Of a stretch of 64,000 nt of DNA, positions 42,246 through 51,761 are shown piece by piece. This DNA comes from Rhodoferax sp. GW822-FHT02A01 (GTDB taxonomy: Bacteria; Pseudomonadota; Gammaproteobacteria; Burkholderiales; Burkholderiaceae_C), in contig NZ_CP152376.1 in NCBI RefSeq assembly GCF_038784515.1, forward strand, positions 2,170,001-2,234,000, in the 5' to 3' direction. The position numbers were made by a program, and so were the translations under genes. Each line of letters begins with the position of its first letter. Positions within the stretch are counted from its first letter, which is position 1. Below the pieces are notes generated by a model. The model made no database searches. It was given only the letters and a program-made list of their open reading frames with translations, and was not told the DNA's origin.

Positions 42246-44768
42246 TCAGCGGGATTGGCGGTGGTAGAACCAGCGCTTGCCCGCCTCCACCATCAACAGG
42301 TATGCCAGCAACAGCGCGGCCAGCAGGGCGAAGAATTCGCCCGGCAGCGGTGTGAAGCCCAGATACACCGCCAATGGCGAGAAGGGCAGCGCCATGGCGG
42401 TGAGTACCACGCCCAGGGACGAGAGCACCAGCCAGCGGTTGGGATGGCTGCGCAGCGGATTGCGCCGCGTGCGGATCACAAAGATCACCAACACCTGTGT
42501 GGCAATCGACTCCACAAACCAGCCGGTGCGAAACAGCGACTCATGGGCGTTGAACAGCTTGATCAGCAGGTAGAAGGTGAGGAAGTCGAACAGCGAACTC
42601 ACTGGCCCTATGGTCAGCATGAAGTTGCGGATGAAGCGCATGTCCCAGCGCTTGGGCGCGGCCAGGTCTTCGGCGTCCACATCGTCCAGCGGCAGTGCAA
42701 TCTCGGACACGTCGTAGAGCAGGTTGTTGAGCAGGATCTGCAGCGGCAGCATGGGCAGGAAGGGCAGGAACAGCGTGGCCGCCGCCATGCTGAACATGTT
42801 GCCGAAGTTGGAGCTGGTGGCCATCATGATGTACTTCATCACATTGCCGAAGGTGCGCCGCCCTTCCAGAATGCCCTGGTGCAGCACCATCAGGTCCTTC
42901 TCCAGCAGGATCATGGCGGCAGCCTGCTTGGCTACATCCACTGCCTCGTCCACCGAGATGCCAACGTCGGCGGTATGCAGTGATGGTGCATCGTTGATGC
43001 CGTCGCCCAGATAGCCCACCACATGGCCGCGCGCCTTGAGCGCCAGGATGACACGGTTCTTCTGCGATGGGTTGACGCGGCAGAACAGGTTGACGTCATC
43101 CACACGCGCACGCAGTGCGTCGTCGTTCATGACGGCGATCTCGGTGCCGGTCAGCACACCTTGGATTTCCAGGTTCAGCTCGGTGCACACATGGCGGGTC
43201 ACACGCTCGTTGTCTCCGGTGACGATCTTCACCGCTACACCGCTTTCGGTCATGGCCTTGAGTGCCAGACCGGCGCTTACCTTGGGTGGGTCGAGAAACG
43301 CGGTGAAGCCGGCAAATACCAGTTCACTTTCGTCCGACACCACCGCATGCGCCATCTCCAGCGGCACGTCCCGCCAGGCAATGCCCAGCACCCGGAAGCC
43401 TTCTTCGCCCAGGCTGTCGAACAGCTTGTGGATGCGGTCGTGGACGGCATCGTCCAGGGGAACCGGTTGGCCGTTGTCGTCCAGCACGTGGGTACACAAG
43501 GTGATGACGTCTTCCGGTGCGCCCTTGACCACCAGGCGACGGGCCAGGGGATGGTTGGCGTCCGAGGTGCTTTGCAGCAACACGGATACGCGGCGGCGCT
43601 CGAAGTCAAAGGGCACCTCGTCGATCTTGGTCCAACGGCTGACGTCGATATCACCGTGCGCCAGGATGGCATCGTCCAGCGGACTCTTGAGTCCGCTCTC
43701 GAAGAAGCTGTTCTGGTAGGCCAGCTCCAGCACCTGGTCGCTGCTCTTGCCTTGTGTATCCAGATAACGCTCCAGCCGGATGCGTGCTTCGGTCAGGGTG
43801 CCGGTCTTGTCGGTGCACAGCACGTCCATGGCGCCCATGTCCTGTATGGCAGACGGGCGCTTGACGATGACCTTGAGCGCAGCCATGCGCAAGGCCCCTT
43901 TGGTCAGGGTGACCGACACCACCATGGGCAGCAGCTCGGGTGTGAGGCCCACGGCCAGTGCCACCGCAAACAGAAAGGACTCCAGCAGCGGTCGATGCAA
44001 GGCCACGTTCACCAGCAGCGTCACCAGCACCATGAGCAGGGTGAAGCGCATGATCATGGTGCCGAACTGCCGCGTACCCAGCTCAAACGCCGTGGGTGGT
44101 GCGGTCTTGTTCAGGTCCACCGCAATCTGTCCCAGCGCCGTGGTGCTGCCGGTGCGCCCTATGAGCGCCTGTGCTGAACCGCTGACCACGGTACTGCCCA
44201 GGTAGATGCGATCCGCTGCGTCCAGCTCCCAGGTGTCCCCAGGTGTGGTGGGCGCGCTGGCTTGCGGGGCCGTCTTTTCCACCGGATAGGGTTCACCGGT
44301 CAGTTGCGCCTGGTTCACGAAAAAGTCGTTGGCCTGCAGCAGGCGCGCATCCGCCGGTATCAGATCGCCCGCGGACAGGTGCACCACGTCGCCTGGTACC
44401 AGATCACCCACCGGGATCTGCTGCGTCTTGCCATCGCGCAGAGCCATGGCCGTCACAGCGACCTTCATGGCCAGGCTGGCTGCGGCCTTGCCGGCGCGGT
44501 GTGCCTGCACGAAATCCAGCGTGACACTCATCACCACGATGAGGCCGATGATCAATGCGCCGCTGACGTCGCCCGTCACGCCGGTCAGCACGCTGGCGGC
44601 CAGCAGGATCAACACCAGCGGATTGCGGAAGTTCAGCAGAAACTGCCAGATCAGTGCCAGCTGCTTGGCGTCTTGCAGCCGGTTAGCCCCGTACTGTTGC
44701 AAACGCTGCTGGGCTTCGGAGGTGGTGAGGCCGACCTCGGCGGACTGCGGTGCGTTCAGGGGTGCCAT
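42246..44768 (-). CDS. mgtA: Magnesium-importing P-type ATPase (MgtA/MgtB type)
   Basis: A P3B-type cation ATPase of about 840 residues. It has TGEPYPVEK in the actuator domain, phosphorylation motif DKTGTLTEARI near residue 310, TGDNERVTRHV and hinge GDGINDAPSLH. About ten membrane helices are present, including the Mg-type C-terminal region (FQTGWF-like FRTGWFVESIATQ). It imports Mg2+ driven by ATP. It lies 45 bp downstream of the atypical pyruvate kinase gene and probably shares its transcript. The ATG at 44768 gives the usual N-terminus. Confidence 0.9.
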   Translation of the reverse strand: MAPLNAPQSAEVGLTTSEAQQRLQQYGANRLQDAKQLALIWQFLLNFRNPLVLILLAASVLTGVTGDVSGALIIGLIVVMSVTLDFVQAHRAGKAAASLAMKVAVTAMALRDGKTQQIPVGDLVPGDVVHLSAGDLIPADARLLQANDFFVNQAQLTGEPYPVEKTAPQASAPTTPGDTWELDAADRIYLGSTVVSGSAQALIGRTGSTTALGQIAVDLNKTAPPTAFELGTRQFGTMIMRFTLLMVLVTLLVNVALHRPLLESFLFAVALAVGLTPELLPMVVSVTLTKGALRMAALKVIVKRPSAIQDMGAMDVLCTDKTGTLTEARIRLERYLDTQGKSSDQVLELAYQNSFFESGLKSPLDDAILAHGDIDVSRWTKIDEVPFDFERRRVSVLLQSTSDANHPLARRLVVKGAPEDVITLCTHVLDDNGQPVPLDDAVHDRIHKLFDSLGEEGFRVLGIAWRDVPLEMAHAVVSDESELVFAGFTAFLDPPKVSAGLALKAMTESGVAVKIVTGDNERVTRHVCTELNLEIQGVLTGTEIAVMNDDALRARVDDVNLFCRVNPSQKNRVILALKARGHVVGYLGDGINDAPSLHTADVGISVDEAVDVAKQAAAMILLEKDLMVLHQGILEGRRTFGNVMKYIMMATSSNFGNMFSMAAATLFLPFLPMLPLQILLNNLLYDVSEIALPLDDVDAEDLAAPKRWDMRFIRNFMLTIGPVSSLFDFLTFYLLIKLFNAHESLFRTGWFVESIATQVLVIFVIRTRRNPLRSHPNRWLVLSSLGVVLTAMALPFSPLAVYLGFTPLPGEFFALLAALLLAYLLMVEAGKRWFYHRQSR

Positions 44769-44813
44769 GCTTGCATCATAGGCACGGATATCCAGGCAGC
44801 ACAACCCGCATAC

Positions 44814-46721
44814 TCAAAGATAGTCTTGCTTCTCCCAGGCGCGCAGCGCTCTGAGCAGGGACTTCTTCTTGACCTGATGCCCAGCCATCCTGCGCAAGAT
44901 GTCGTCCAGCGTACGGATGGCATCCACGATGAACGGTCCCTTGTTGAGCATCACGCATTCGGCACGCTCGCCCATGCTGGCATCCGATATTTCCGCACGC
45001 GAGGGCATGCCGGTCTTGCCCAACGTCTCCAGCACCTGCGTGGCCCAGATCACCGGCATGTGCGCGGCCTCGGAGCAGCTCAGGATTTCCTCCTGGATCT
45101 CGGCCATGCGCTCGAAGCCGCATTCCACCGCCAGGTCGCCGCGCGCAATCATCACGCCAGCAGATGGCGCGGCCATGGCCGCCAGCATCAGGGCTGGCAG
45201 GTTTTCGAAGCCGCGCAAGGTCTCGATCTTGAGCACCACGCCCACGTCATCACGCTGCAGATCGTGCAGGGCCTTGAGCAGGTGGTGGATGTCCTTGGCT
45301 TCTTGAACAAAGGACAAACCGACCAGGTCGGCAATCTCGGCCACGGTCTGCAGGTCCTGCAAGTCCTTGTCGGTGAGTGCGGGCAGGGTGAGTTGGCTGT
45401 CCGGAAAGTTGATGCCCTTGTCGGCCATCAGGTTCTCGCCGGTATCGCGCGCCTGAACGATTTCCACCTCCATGAATTCGGGTGTGACCTTGCGGATCAT
45501 CCCGCCGATGTGACCGTCGTCAAACCAGATGCGCTCGCCGGCTTGCACCTGTTCAAACACCAGTGGCATGGTGCAGGAGATGTGGGCCACTGCGACGGGT
45601 CCTTGCGGGTCGTCCGTGCCGACCATGGCGCCCTCGGCGGTGTCATTGGTCAGCCGCAGGATGTCGCCGCGGTGCAGGCGCAGCGCAACGGAGCGGGGCG
45701 CAATGCCGCGCGGATAGGCGGTGAACTCCTTGTGGCCATGCTTGCCCTTGACGCTCAGAGCCACGTCCGGGCTCAGGTAGTAGGTTTCCAGGCATTCCGC
45801 CACCACGCCATCGGGTGTGCACTCCACCACCCGCAGGCGGCGCTTCTTGTCACGTGCGTCGGTGAAGTTGATGGGCATGCCTTCTGCCAATCGCTCAAAC
45901 CAGTCGGCATCCACCACCACAGCCGCATCACAGCGCGCGCCCATGACGGAGACCTCGGTAGGGGCTATCCACAATCTGGAGGCCGCCAACACGAGGCCAT
46001 AGTCGTCCCGCTGCGGCTTGAGCTTGACGACCATGGGGCCTGGTTTCAAGGGGCCGGTGCGCACCTTGGGTCCGCCCAGATCCATCAGGATGCGCACTTC
46101 GCGCTGCGCGTCCTGGGCGGCGCGACGCACCAGGTTGGCCATGGCCTTCCAGGCCTGGGCATCGTCATGCGCGCAGTTGATGCGCGCCACGTCCATGCCA
46201 GCTTCGACCAGATTGCGCACCATGCTGAAATCGGAGGCTGCTTCGGATGACAGGGTCACCATGATGCGCACGCCGCGCCCGGACGTGGCCGGACCCAGCA
46301 GCAGATCGGTGTGGCTTTGCAGCAGATGGCGACCGGTCAGGCTGCCAGCCGGTTCATCCTTGGAATGGTCCTGCCAGGGTTGCCCGGTCAGCCGGTGCAG
46401 GATGCCAAGCACCTTGTCCAGATTTGCCATCACATGGGATTCGGAGTGGCTCAGCGACGACACGCCCAGCCAGGTCAGGCTGTTCTGCAGCGTGCGCAAG
46501 TCCTTGGAGCGCAGTGCCAGGTAGTGCACCAGATTCAGCGCGCTGTTGCGATACGGTGGCGCCACGCCTTTGAGCGCACGGGCAAAACGATGTTCTGCCT
46601 CCTGCATGGACTTGCGCAACTCCCACAGTTGCTCGATGAGGGACAGGCAGGTTGCCTTGTCCCAAGGGTCGGCATCACTGCCAGTGGCGGGCTGGGTGGA
46701 AGCGGCGGGTTGGTGTTTCAT
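44814..46721 (-). CDS. Atypical pyruvate kinase without C-terminal regulatory domain
   Basis: About 635 residues, longer than normal pyruvate kinase (about 470). An N-terminal extension of about 150 residues has no similarity I recognise. The barrel then starts VRIMVTLSS with RINCAHDD (usual NFSHG) and LMDLGGPKVRTG. The B-domain region is enlarged by over 100 residues. Catalytic Lys is kept in VLKIETLRGFENL, the Mg/substrate Glu-Asp in MIARGDLAVECG, and the helix in WATQVLETL. The protein ends after LDDILRRM, so the allosteric C-domain is absent, and the usual MLSGESA reads MLNKGPF. It may be a metabolic kinase or a repurposed enzyme. It lies directly upstream of the Mg2+ ATPase. Confidence 0.8.
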   Translation of the reverse strand: MKHQPAASTQPATGSDADPWDKATCLSLIEQLWELRKSMQEAEHRFARALKGVAPPYRNSALNLVHYLALRSKDLRTLQNSLTWLGVSSLSHSESHVMANLDKVLGILHRLTGQPWQDHSKDEPAGSLTGRHLLQSHTDLLLGPATSGRGVRIMVTLSSEAASDFSMVRNLVEAGMDVARINCAHDDAQAWKAMANLVRRAAQDAQREVRILMDLGGPKVRTGPLKPGPMVVKLKPQRDDYGLVLAASRLWIAPTEVSVMGARCDAAVVVDADWFERLAEGMPINFTDARDKKRRLRVVECTPDGVVAECLETYYLSPDVALSVKGKHGHKEFTAYPRGIAPRSVALRLHRGDILRLTNDTAEGAMVGTDDPQGPVAVAHISCTMPLVFEQVQAGERIWFDDGHIGGMIRKVTPEFMEVEIVQARDTGENLMADKGINFPDSQLTLPALTDKDLQDLQTVAEIADLVGLSFVQEAKDIHHLLKALHDLQRDDVGVVLKIETLRGFENLPALMLAAMAAPSAGVMIARGDLAVECGFERMAEIQEEILSCSEAAHMPVIWATQVLETLGKTGMPSRAEISDASMGERAECVMLNKGPFIVDAIRTLDDILRRMAGHQVKKKSLLRALRAWEKQDYL

Positions 46722-46794
46722 ATGCACCGGTATAGACCCGCCATGCTACAGCTATGTGACAGTCGTCGCGCCAGGCGACTTGCAAAGGATGGCC

Positions 46795-48978
46795 TTACGC
46801 GATGAAGCGCGCCAGGATTTCTGACAGACCTTCCTTGTTGAAAGGCTTGGTCAGGAAGTCGTTCATGCCAGCGTCAAAGCAGGCATCCTTGTCCGACTGC
46901 ATGGCGTTGGCGGTGAGCGCCACGATGGGCGTGTGCGCATTGGGCCCGGCGCCAGCGCGTATGGCCCGTGTGGCTTCAAAGCCGTTCATGACCGGCATCT
47001 GAACATCCATGAATATCAGCGCATAGGGCCGTTGGGCGGCGGCCTCAACGGCTTCCTGCCCGTCCTTTGCCAGATCGATCTGGAAACCCAGGCGCTCAAG
47101 CAGCACGCTGGCAAGCTTCTGGTTGATGGGGTGGTCCTCGACCAGCAGGATGCGGGTGTCAGCGCCTGCAGTGTCGTCCTGATGTGTCTGGGCAGGCGTT
47201 GCTTCCAGTCCCCCGGGGGCGGTTTCTGCATAGTTCGCTGCATGCACACCGGCTAGCGCCCCAGTGTCAAAGGTGTGGGTGGAATCCATAGGCGCAGGCT
47301 TCTCGACGGCCTTGGCCAGAGGCAATTCAAACCAGAACAGACTGCCTTGCCCCAGTTGGCTTTGAACGCCTATGCGTCCATGCATGCCCTCCACCAGCTT
47401 CTTGCAGATCACCAGTCCCAGACCGGTGCCGCCGAACTTGCGGGAGGTGGAAGTGTCTGCCTGGACGAAGCTGGTAAACAGCTTGCCCATGACCTCATCC
47501 GAAATGCCCACACCTGTGTCCTGTACCTCGAAGCGCAGGCCTTCGGGCACAGTCTGGACACGCAGGTGGACTGCACCCTGGCGGGTGAACTTGACAGCAT
47601 TGCCCACCAGATTGAACAGAACCTGGCGGATGCGCAGGCTGTCACCCACGTAATCGCAATCCGGTCCGGTGGGCAATTCCACATGGAAGCCTATGCCCTT
47701 GTCCTGTGCCCGCATGGCAAGAATGGAGGTTACCGAATTCACCAGCACGCCCATGGAAAATGCGTGGGATTCGAATTCCATGTGTCCGGCCTCGATCTTG
47801 GAGAGGTCCAGGATGTCGTTGACCAGTGCCAGCAGGGCCTCGCCAGAGTGTGCGATGTTGCGCGCATAGGACTTCTGTTCGGGGGTGAGTCCGCTGTCCA
47901 GCAGCAGATCGGCCATGCCAAGCACGCCATTCATGGGTGTGCGGATTTCGTGGGACATGTTGGCCAGGAATTGGCTCTTGGCGGCGTTGGCTTCTTCGGC
48001 CTGGATCCTGGCCGTCTCCAGGTCCTGCTGCAGCCTTTGTGCGGCAAGCAATGAACGCAGCAGCAAGTGGAACAGGAAGATGCTCAGCACACTGACCAGG
48101 GTTGCCGTCCACAGCACGATTTTGCGGTTGGTCACATAGGGGGCGAGGACTTCCTGCAGGCTTTCGCCCACGACAAAATTGAGCCCGTATTCCTCGTCGC
48201 GGAAGAAGCCATACAGGCGCTCGATTCCGTCGGTAAGCGCCAGCCTGCGAAAGCTGCCGGACAGGGGCGCATCGGGCTGCAGGTAGGGAGACTCCTTCAC
48301 GATCAGGCCCAGGCTGGACTCGCTGGATGGAAACCGGGACATGATTTCGCCGGTGTCGCGTACCAGGGCAACCGAGCCGCTCTGGTGCACACCCAGCGTC
48401 TGCGAGAAATCGGCAAACAGATCCGGACTGATGGATACCACCAGGACGCCGTTGAAGGCGCCGTCATTGAAGATGGGGCGGGTGAACTGGATGGACCATT
48501 TGCCCGAAACTTTCCCCTTCACCGGCTTGCTGATGAAGAGGTGATCCAGGTTGGGGGACTGCTGATGGACACGAAAATGCTCGCGTGTGCTCAGATCGGT
48601 CCGCTCGCTCGGTGGTGCCAGGTTGGAAAAGGCCAGAAAGCCGTCCTTGTCAATCACGGCGATCTGGAACGATATGTCCTGGATATTTTCCTGGCGCTGC
48701 TTCACCAAGGCGCCAAAGGACTTCCAGTCCCCCGTCCAATGGGTGCGCATGTCCAGCAGAATCTCGTTGACGCGCTTGATGGTGGAGCGTGTGCTTTCGG
48801 CAAACACGCGGGCTTGCACCATGGTTCTGACCTCTGCCTCATGCAGGTAACTCGCCCGACTGCGCTCCAGCTCGAAATAGGCTACCGACCAGATGATGGT
48901 CAGACACAGCAGAACCACCAGTCCAACCCGGAATTTCAACGCTCGGGAATCTGGACGAAATACGGCTTGGGGTCTCAT
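46795..48978 (-). CDS. Hybrid sensor histidine kinase with Cache domain
   Basis: A membrane sensor of 727 residues. TM1 lies at about 16-34, a periplasmic double-Cache region at about 40-270 and TM2 at about 285-305. HisKA carries [18 protein letters not shown]. The ATPase domain has [11 protein letters not shown] and [17 protein letters not shown]-terminal receiver has [12 protein letters not shown] and phospho-acceptor Asp in [13 protein letters not shown]. The periplasmic part may sense small organic ligands. There is no adjacent response regulator; a small HTH protein gene lies 42 bp upstream on the same strand. Confidence 0.92.
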   Translation of the reverse strand: MRPQAVFRPDSRALKFRVGLVVLLCLTIIWSVAYFELERSRASYLHEAEVRTMVQARVFAESTRSTIKRVNEILLDMRTHWTGDWKSFGALVKQRQENIQDISFQIAVIDKDGFLAFSNLAPPSERTDLSTREHFRVHQQSPNLDHLFISKPVKGKVSGKWSIQFTRPIFNDGAFNGVLVVSISPDLFADFSQTLGVHQSGSVALVRDTGEIMSRFPSSESSLGLIVKESPYLQPDAPLSGSFRRLALTDGIERLYGFFRDEEYGLNFVVGESLQEVLAPYVTNRKIVLWTATLVSVLSIFLFHLLLRSLLAAQRLQQDLETARIQAEEANAAKSQFLANMSHEIRTPMNGVLGMADLLLDSGLTPEQKSYARNIAHSGEALLALVNDILDLSKIEAGHMEFESHAFSMGVLVNSVTSILAMRAQDKGIGFHVELPTGPDCDYVGDSLRIRQVLFNLVGNAVKFTRQGAVHLRVQTVPEGLRFEVQDTGVGISDEVMGKLFTSFVQADTSTSRKFGGTGLGLVICKKLVEGMHGRIGVQSQLGQGSLFWFELPLAKAVEKPAPMDSTHTFDTGALAGVHAANYAETAPGGLEATPAQTHQDDTAGADTRILLVEDHPINQKLASVLLERLGFQIDLAKDGQEAVEAAAQRPYALIFMDVQMPVMNGFEATRAIRAGAGPNAHTPIVALTANAMQSDKDACFDAGMNDFLTKPFNKEGLSEILARFIA

Positions 48979-49020
48979 GGTCGAGACTCTACTATGGAAG
49001 CCCGGCGCAACGCGGCCGCC

Positions 49021-49233
49021 TCAATGCATGCGGCGCGCGTGCTCGTACTTCTGCACTTCTTCCATGGGAAACCGCAGAAACCCGTCCTCCCTGACGTATT
49101 TGGGTCCCAGCCCGACGGCACTGTACAAACCAATGAGCACCACGGATACGCCCCAACGTTCGGCCAGTTCTTCTTTTGACAACAGGTGCGGGCTCTTTGG
49201 TTTCATGGAGTTCTGCAGGCTTGGTGTGAACAT
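49021..49233 (-). CDS. Small AlpA/excisionase-like helix-turn-helix protein
   Basis: 70 residues. LLSKEELAERWGVSV followed by GLGPKYVREDGFLRFPMEEV matches the HTH_17/MerR-like layout (L-x-x-E-E-L-A-x-R-W-x-V-S ... G-P-x-Y-x-R-x-x-x-x-R-x-P-x-x-x-V). This is a small DNA-binding fold found in excisionases and short regulators. The start is uncertain: ATG 49233 has a weak GGGAA, and ATG 49206 is possible. No integrase or other mobile gene lies nearby, so a regulatory role is more likely than excision. Confidence 0.6.
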   Translation of the reverse strand: MFTPSLQNSMKPKSPHLLSKEELAERWGVSVVLIGLYSAVGLGPKYVREDGFLRFPMEEVQKYEHARRMH

Positions 49234-49386
49234 GCTGCATTGTTCCCTGCACGGGGCACTTCAATCCACCGAAAAGGCCGGTTTATCCGAAGCTCATTCG
49301 CCACCCGCAAGGGCACCCAAAAGAATTGCGACAATAGAGGGCTGGTCGAAATTGTTTGGCCAGATAAACAAAAAGGAAATCTGAAA

Positions 49387-49707
49387 ATGGCAACTGCGAA
49401 AAAAGTGGCTCCCAAGGCTGCAAAGACCACCAAGAAAGTAACCGCTCCCGCTAAGGCTGCTAAGCCCGTGGCCAAGAAGGCTGCAGCCCCTGTGGCGAAG
49501 AAGGCTCCCGTGTCCAAGGCCGCCAAAGCCATTGCCAAGCTGACCGAAAAGATCGTGAAGCTGACCGCCCGCAAGAACGCCCTGGGCGCAGAAATCAACG
49601 CGCTGAAAGATCAGCGTACCGCGTTGAAGGCACCTGCTGCCGCTGCACCCGCCGCCGCTCCCGTGGTGGCCAAGGCCAAGAAGGCTCCCGCCAAGAAGGC
49701 CAAGTAA
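49387..49707 (+). CDS. Histone H1-like lysine/alanine-rich DNA-binding protein
   Basis: 106 residues made largely of Lys, Ala, Pro and Val in KKA/PAKKA repeats (KAAKPVAKKAAAPVAKKAP). A short helical middle (AIAKLTEKIVKLTARKNALG) precedes another basic tail ending KKAPAKKAK. Such proteins bind DNA non-specifically and are common in Burkholderiales. AAGGAAA lies upstream of the ATG. A strong intrinsic terminator follows, so it is a monocistronic, probably well-expressed gene. Confidence 0.85.
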   Translation: MATAKKVAPKAAKTTKKVTAPAKAAKPVAKKAAAPVAKKAPVSKAAKAIAKLTEKIVKLTARKNALGAEINALKDQRTALKAPAAAAPAAAPVVAKAKKAPAKKAK

Positions 49708-49737
49708 TTTGCCGCGGCCTTCGGGCCTCGCATCTTG

Positions 49738-49766
49738 AAAGCCCCTCTGCGAGGGGCTTTTTTTTT
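49738..49766 (+). terminator. Intrinsic terminator after the H1-like gene
   Basis: AAAGCCCCTC (49738-49747) pairs with GAGGGGCTTT (49751-49760) around a TGC loop and runs into nine consecutive T residues (49758-49766). This is a textbook rho-independent terminator, 30 bp after the stop codon. Confidence 0.95.
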
Positions 49767-49820
49767 GCCTTTCTCGTTGCTGGCAGAATTTGCGCAACCA
49801 TTCATCAACAGGAGTTATCC

Positions 49821-50525
49821 ATGTCAAAAGAAAAAGTGGCCCTTATCACTGCAGGCGGCTCGGGCATGGGTGCCGCAGCGGCGCGACGCCTGGCGCAGGA
49901 CGGCTACCACGTGGCTATTCTTTCCTCTTCGGGCAAGGGTGAGGCCCTGGCCATCGAGCTGGGCGGCATTGGTGTGACGGGCTCCAACCTGGTCCCTGAC
50001 GACCTCAAGCGTCTGGTGGACCTGACCATGAACAAGTGGGGTCGCATCGATGCGCTGGTCAATTCCGCCGGCCACGGTCCGCGTGCGCCCATTCTGGACA
50101 TATCTGACGAGGACTGGCACAAGGGCATGGAGGTCTATCTGTTGAGCGCAGTGCGCCCCGTCCGGCTGGTGACACCCATCATGGAAGCACAGGGCGGCGG
50201 TGCCATCGTCAACATCTCCACCGCCTGGGCGTTTGAGCCCGTGTCCAACTTTCCCACATCGGCGGTGTTCCGTGCCGGGTTGGCCAGCTTTACCAAGATA
50301 TTCACCGACACCTACGCACCCAAGAACATCCGCATGAACAATGTGCTGCCCGGCTGGATCGACAGCCTGCCCGCCACCGAGGAGCGGCGCAGCGGCGTGC
50401 CCATGGGCCGCTATGGTCGTGCCGACGAAGTGGCCGCCACCATTGCCTTCCTGCTGTCCGAGGGCGCGGGCTACATCACGGGTCAGAACATCCGGGTGGA
50501 TGGCGGTGTGACCCACGCGGTGTGA
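49821..50525 (+). CDS. Short-chain dehydrogenase/reductase (SDR)
   Basis: A Rossmann-fold oxidoreductase of 234 residues. Cofactor motif: LITAGGSGMGAAAARRLA. NAG region: VNSAGHGP. Active-site Ser in NISTAWAFEPVSNFP. The usual Tyr-x3-Lys position reads FPTSAVFRAGLASF, so the catalytic Tyr and Lys seem to be replaced by Phe and other residues. The C-terminal motif GYITGQNIRVDGG is normal. The substrate is unknown. The gene is convergent with the MFS gene downstream. Confidence 0.87.
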   Translation: MSKEKVALITAGGSGMGAAAARRLAQDGYHVAILSSSGKGEALAIELGGIGVTGSNLVPDDLKRLVDLTMNKWGRIDALVNSAGHGPRAPILDISDEDWHKGMEVYLLSAVRPVRLVTPIMEAQGGGAIVNISTAWAFEPVSNFPTSAVFRAGLASFTKIFTDTYAPKNIRMNNVLPGWIDSLPATEERRSGVPMGRYGRADEVAATIAFLLSEGAGYITGQNIRVDGGVTHAV

Positions 50526-50556
50526 ACGCGACGCGCCATCTGGCGCACGCCCAATG

Positions 50557-51747
50557 CTATTGGCGTGACCGGCCCATGAACAAGGCCAGCATACCCAGCG
50601 TGCCCATGGCAATCGCCATGGCGGTGATGACAAATGGCGCATTGGCGTGCCCTGCGAGCAGCCCCACAAACAGACCTGCAATGGGTTGTGTCAGATTGTT
50701 GAGCAGCACAATCAGCCCGGTGGTCTTGCCCAGGTCGGCTGCGGGAATGACGTGCAGCCGACGTGTGCGGATGTAGACGCTGAACATCTTGTCAAACCCC
50801 ACAACCATCAAGAAGCCAATGGCATAGCCCCATGGCGTGTGGCAGAGCGCGGTAGCAAGGCCACCCAACCATATGCAGGCAAACGAGAGCCAGCCCAGGG
50901 TACGCAACGGCAAAGAGAGGCGAGCAATCAACAGCAGGATCACCACGGTGGTAACCGCCCCTGCCGTTTGCAGCAAGGCGTAGTCATTACCCGTCTGGTG
51001 AAACGCGCCCGTCACCATGGCGGCTGAGGTGGAAAGGGTCACGCCGACTACAAGATTCACCCCCGCGGCCAGAACAATGAGCGGCAATAGCCCCGGCAAA
51101 TGCAAGACGTGAACCAGTGCCGTGCGATAGGGCTGCAGCCAGTGCATGCCTTGCAGCGGATGCGCCAGCGCGGGATCGTTCAACGTGACCGGGCTGGTTG
51201 CGCGCCATAGTTTCATGGCACCGTCGGCAGCCAGGAAGAGCAGCGCCGTGCCACCCAGCACCATCACCCATGACCACCGCTCAAGCGCCAGCGCCGCCAG
51301 CAGCGGTCCCAGCACCATGCCCAGTTGGTCTGCGATCTGCGCATGTGCCAGGACACGCTCGGTACGAAACCCCCGGAATACTTGCGGCAGCATGACCTCG
51401 CGCGCCATCAAGCCCTGGGTGGTCAGCACTCCGCATACGGCAGACACCACCACCAGCCAGGCCACATCCCCCGTCAACCCCGACGCCAGCGAACCCAATA
51501 CACAGGTGACGGCGCGAAGCGTCTGGCTGATGCGCAGCAACCGGAACGGCGAAACCCGGTCACAGAGCGCGCCACATACCGGAAAGGAGAGGAACCGGGG
51601 CAAGGTCTCCACAAAGAATGCAACCCCCGACCACGCCACGCTCTGCGTGACCTGAAACACCACCAGAGGAACTACAAACAGCAGAACCTGATCGGCCAGT
51701 CGCGACAGGAAGAGTGATGCGTAAAACGCGGAGTGGTCCGTGCGCAC
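50557..51747 (-). CDS. MFS transporter
   Basis: A membrane transporter of 396 residues with about 12 helices, of the enterobactin-exporter/macrolide-efflux type. Landmarks are LFLSRLADQVLLFVVPL at the N-terminus and CGALCDRVSPFRLLRIS as the motif-A loop. The start is GTG with no strong ribosome-binding site, 14 bp after the stop of the YdeI-like gene. It is the last of three closely spaced genes (chemoreceptor, YdeI-like, MFS). The substrate is unknown. Confidence 0.85.
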   Translation of the reverse strand: MRTDHSAFYASLFLSRLADQVLLFVVPLVVFQVTQSVAWSGVAFFVETLPRFLSFPVCGALCDRVSPFRLLRISQTLRAVTCVLGSLASGLTGDVAWLVVVSAVCGVLTTQGLMAREVMLPQVFRGFRTERVLAHAQIADQLGMVLGPLLAALALERWSWVMVLGGTALLFLAADGAMKLWRATSPVTLNDPALAHPLQGMHWLQPYRTALVHVLHLPGLLPLIVLAAGVNLVVGVTLSTSAAMVTGAFHQTGNDYALLQTAGAVTTVVILLLIARLSLPLRTLGWLSFACIWLGGLATALCHTPWGYAIGFLMVVGFDKMFSVYIRTRRLHVIPAADLGKTTGLIVLLNNLTQPIAGLFVGLLAGHANAPFVITAMAIAMGTLGMLALFMGRSRQ

Positions 51748-51761
51748 AGCGGTGGGCTCGC

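Noticed and set aside
44262..46250. 662-codon forward open frame opposite the pyruvate kinase and MgtA genes
   Set aside because: It is antisense to two genes with clear conserved motifs; the His/Gln/Gly-rich translation is typical of high-GC shadow frames.
49021..49233. Integrated element signalled by the excisionase-like protein
   Set aside because: No integrase, attachment repeats or change in gene style was seen around it.
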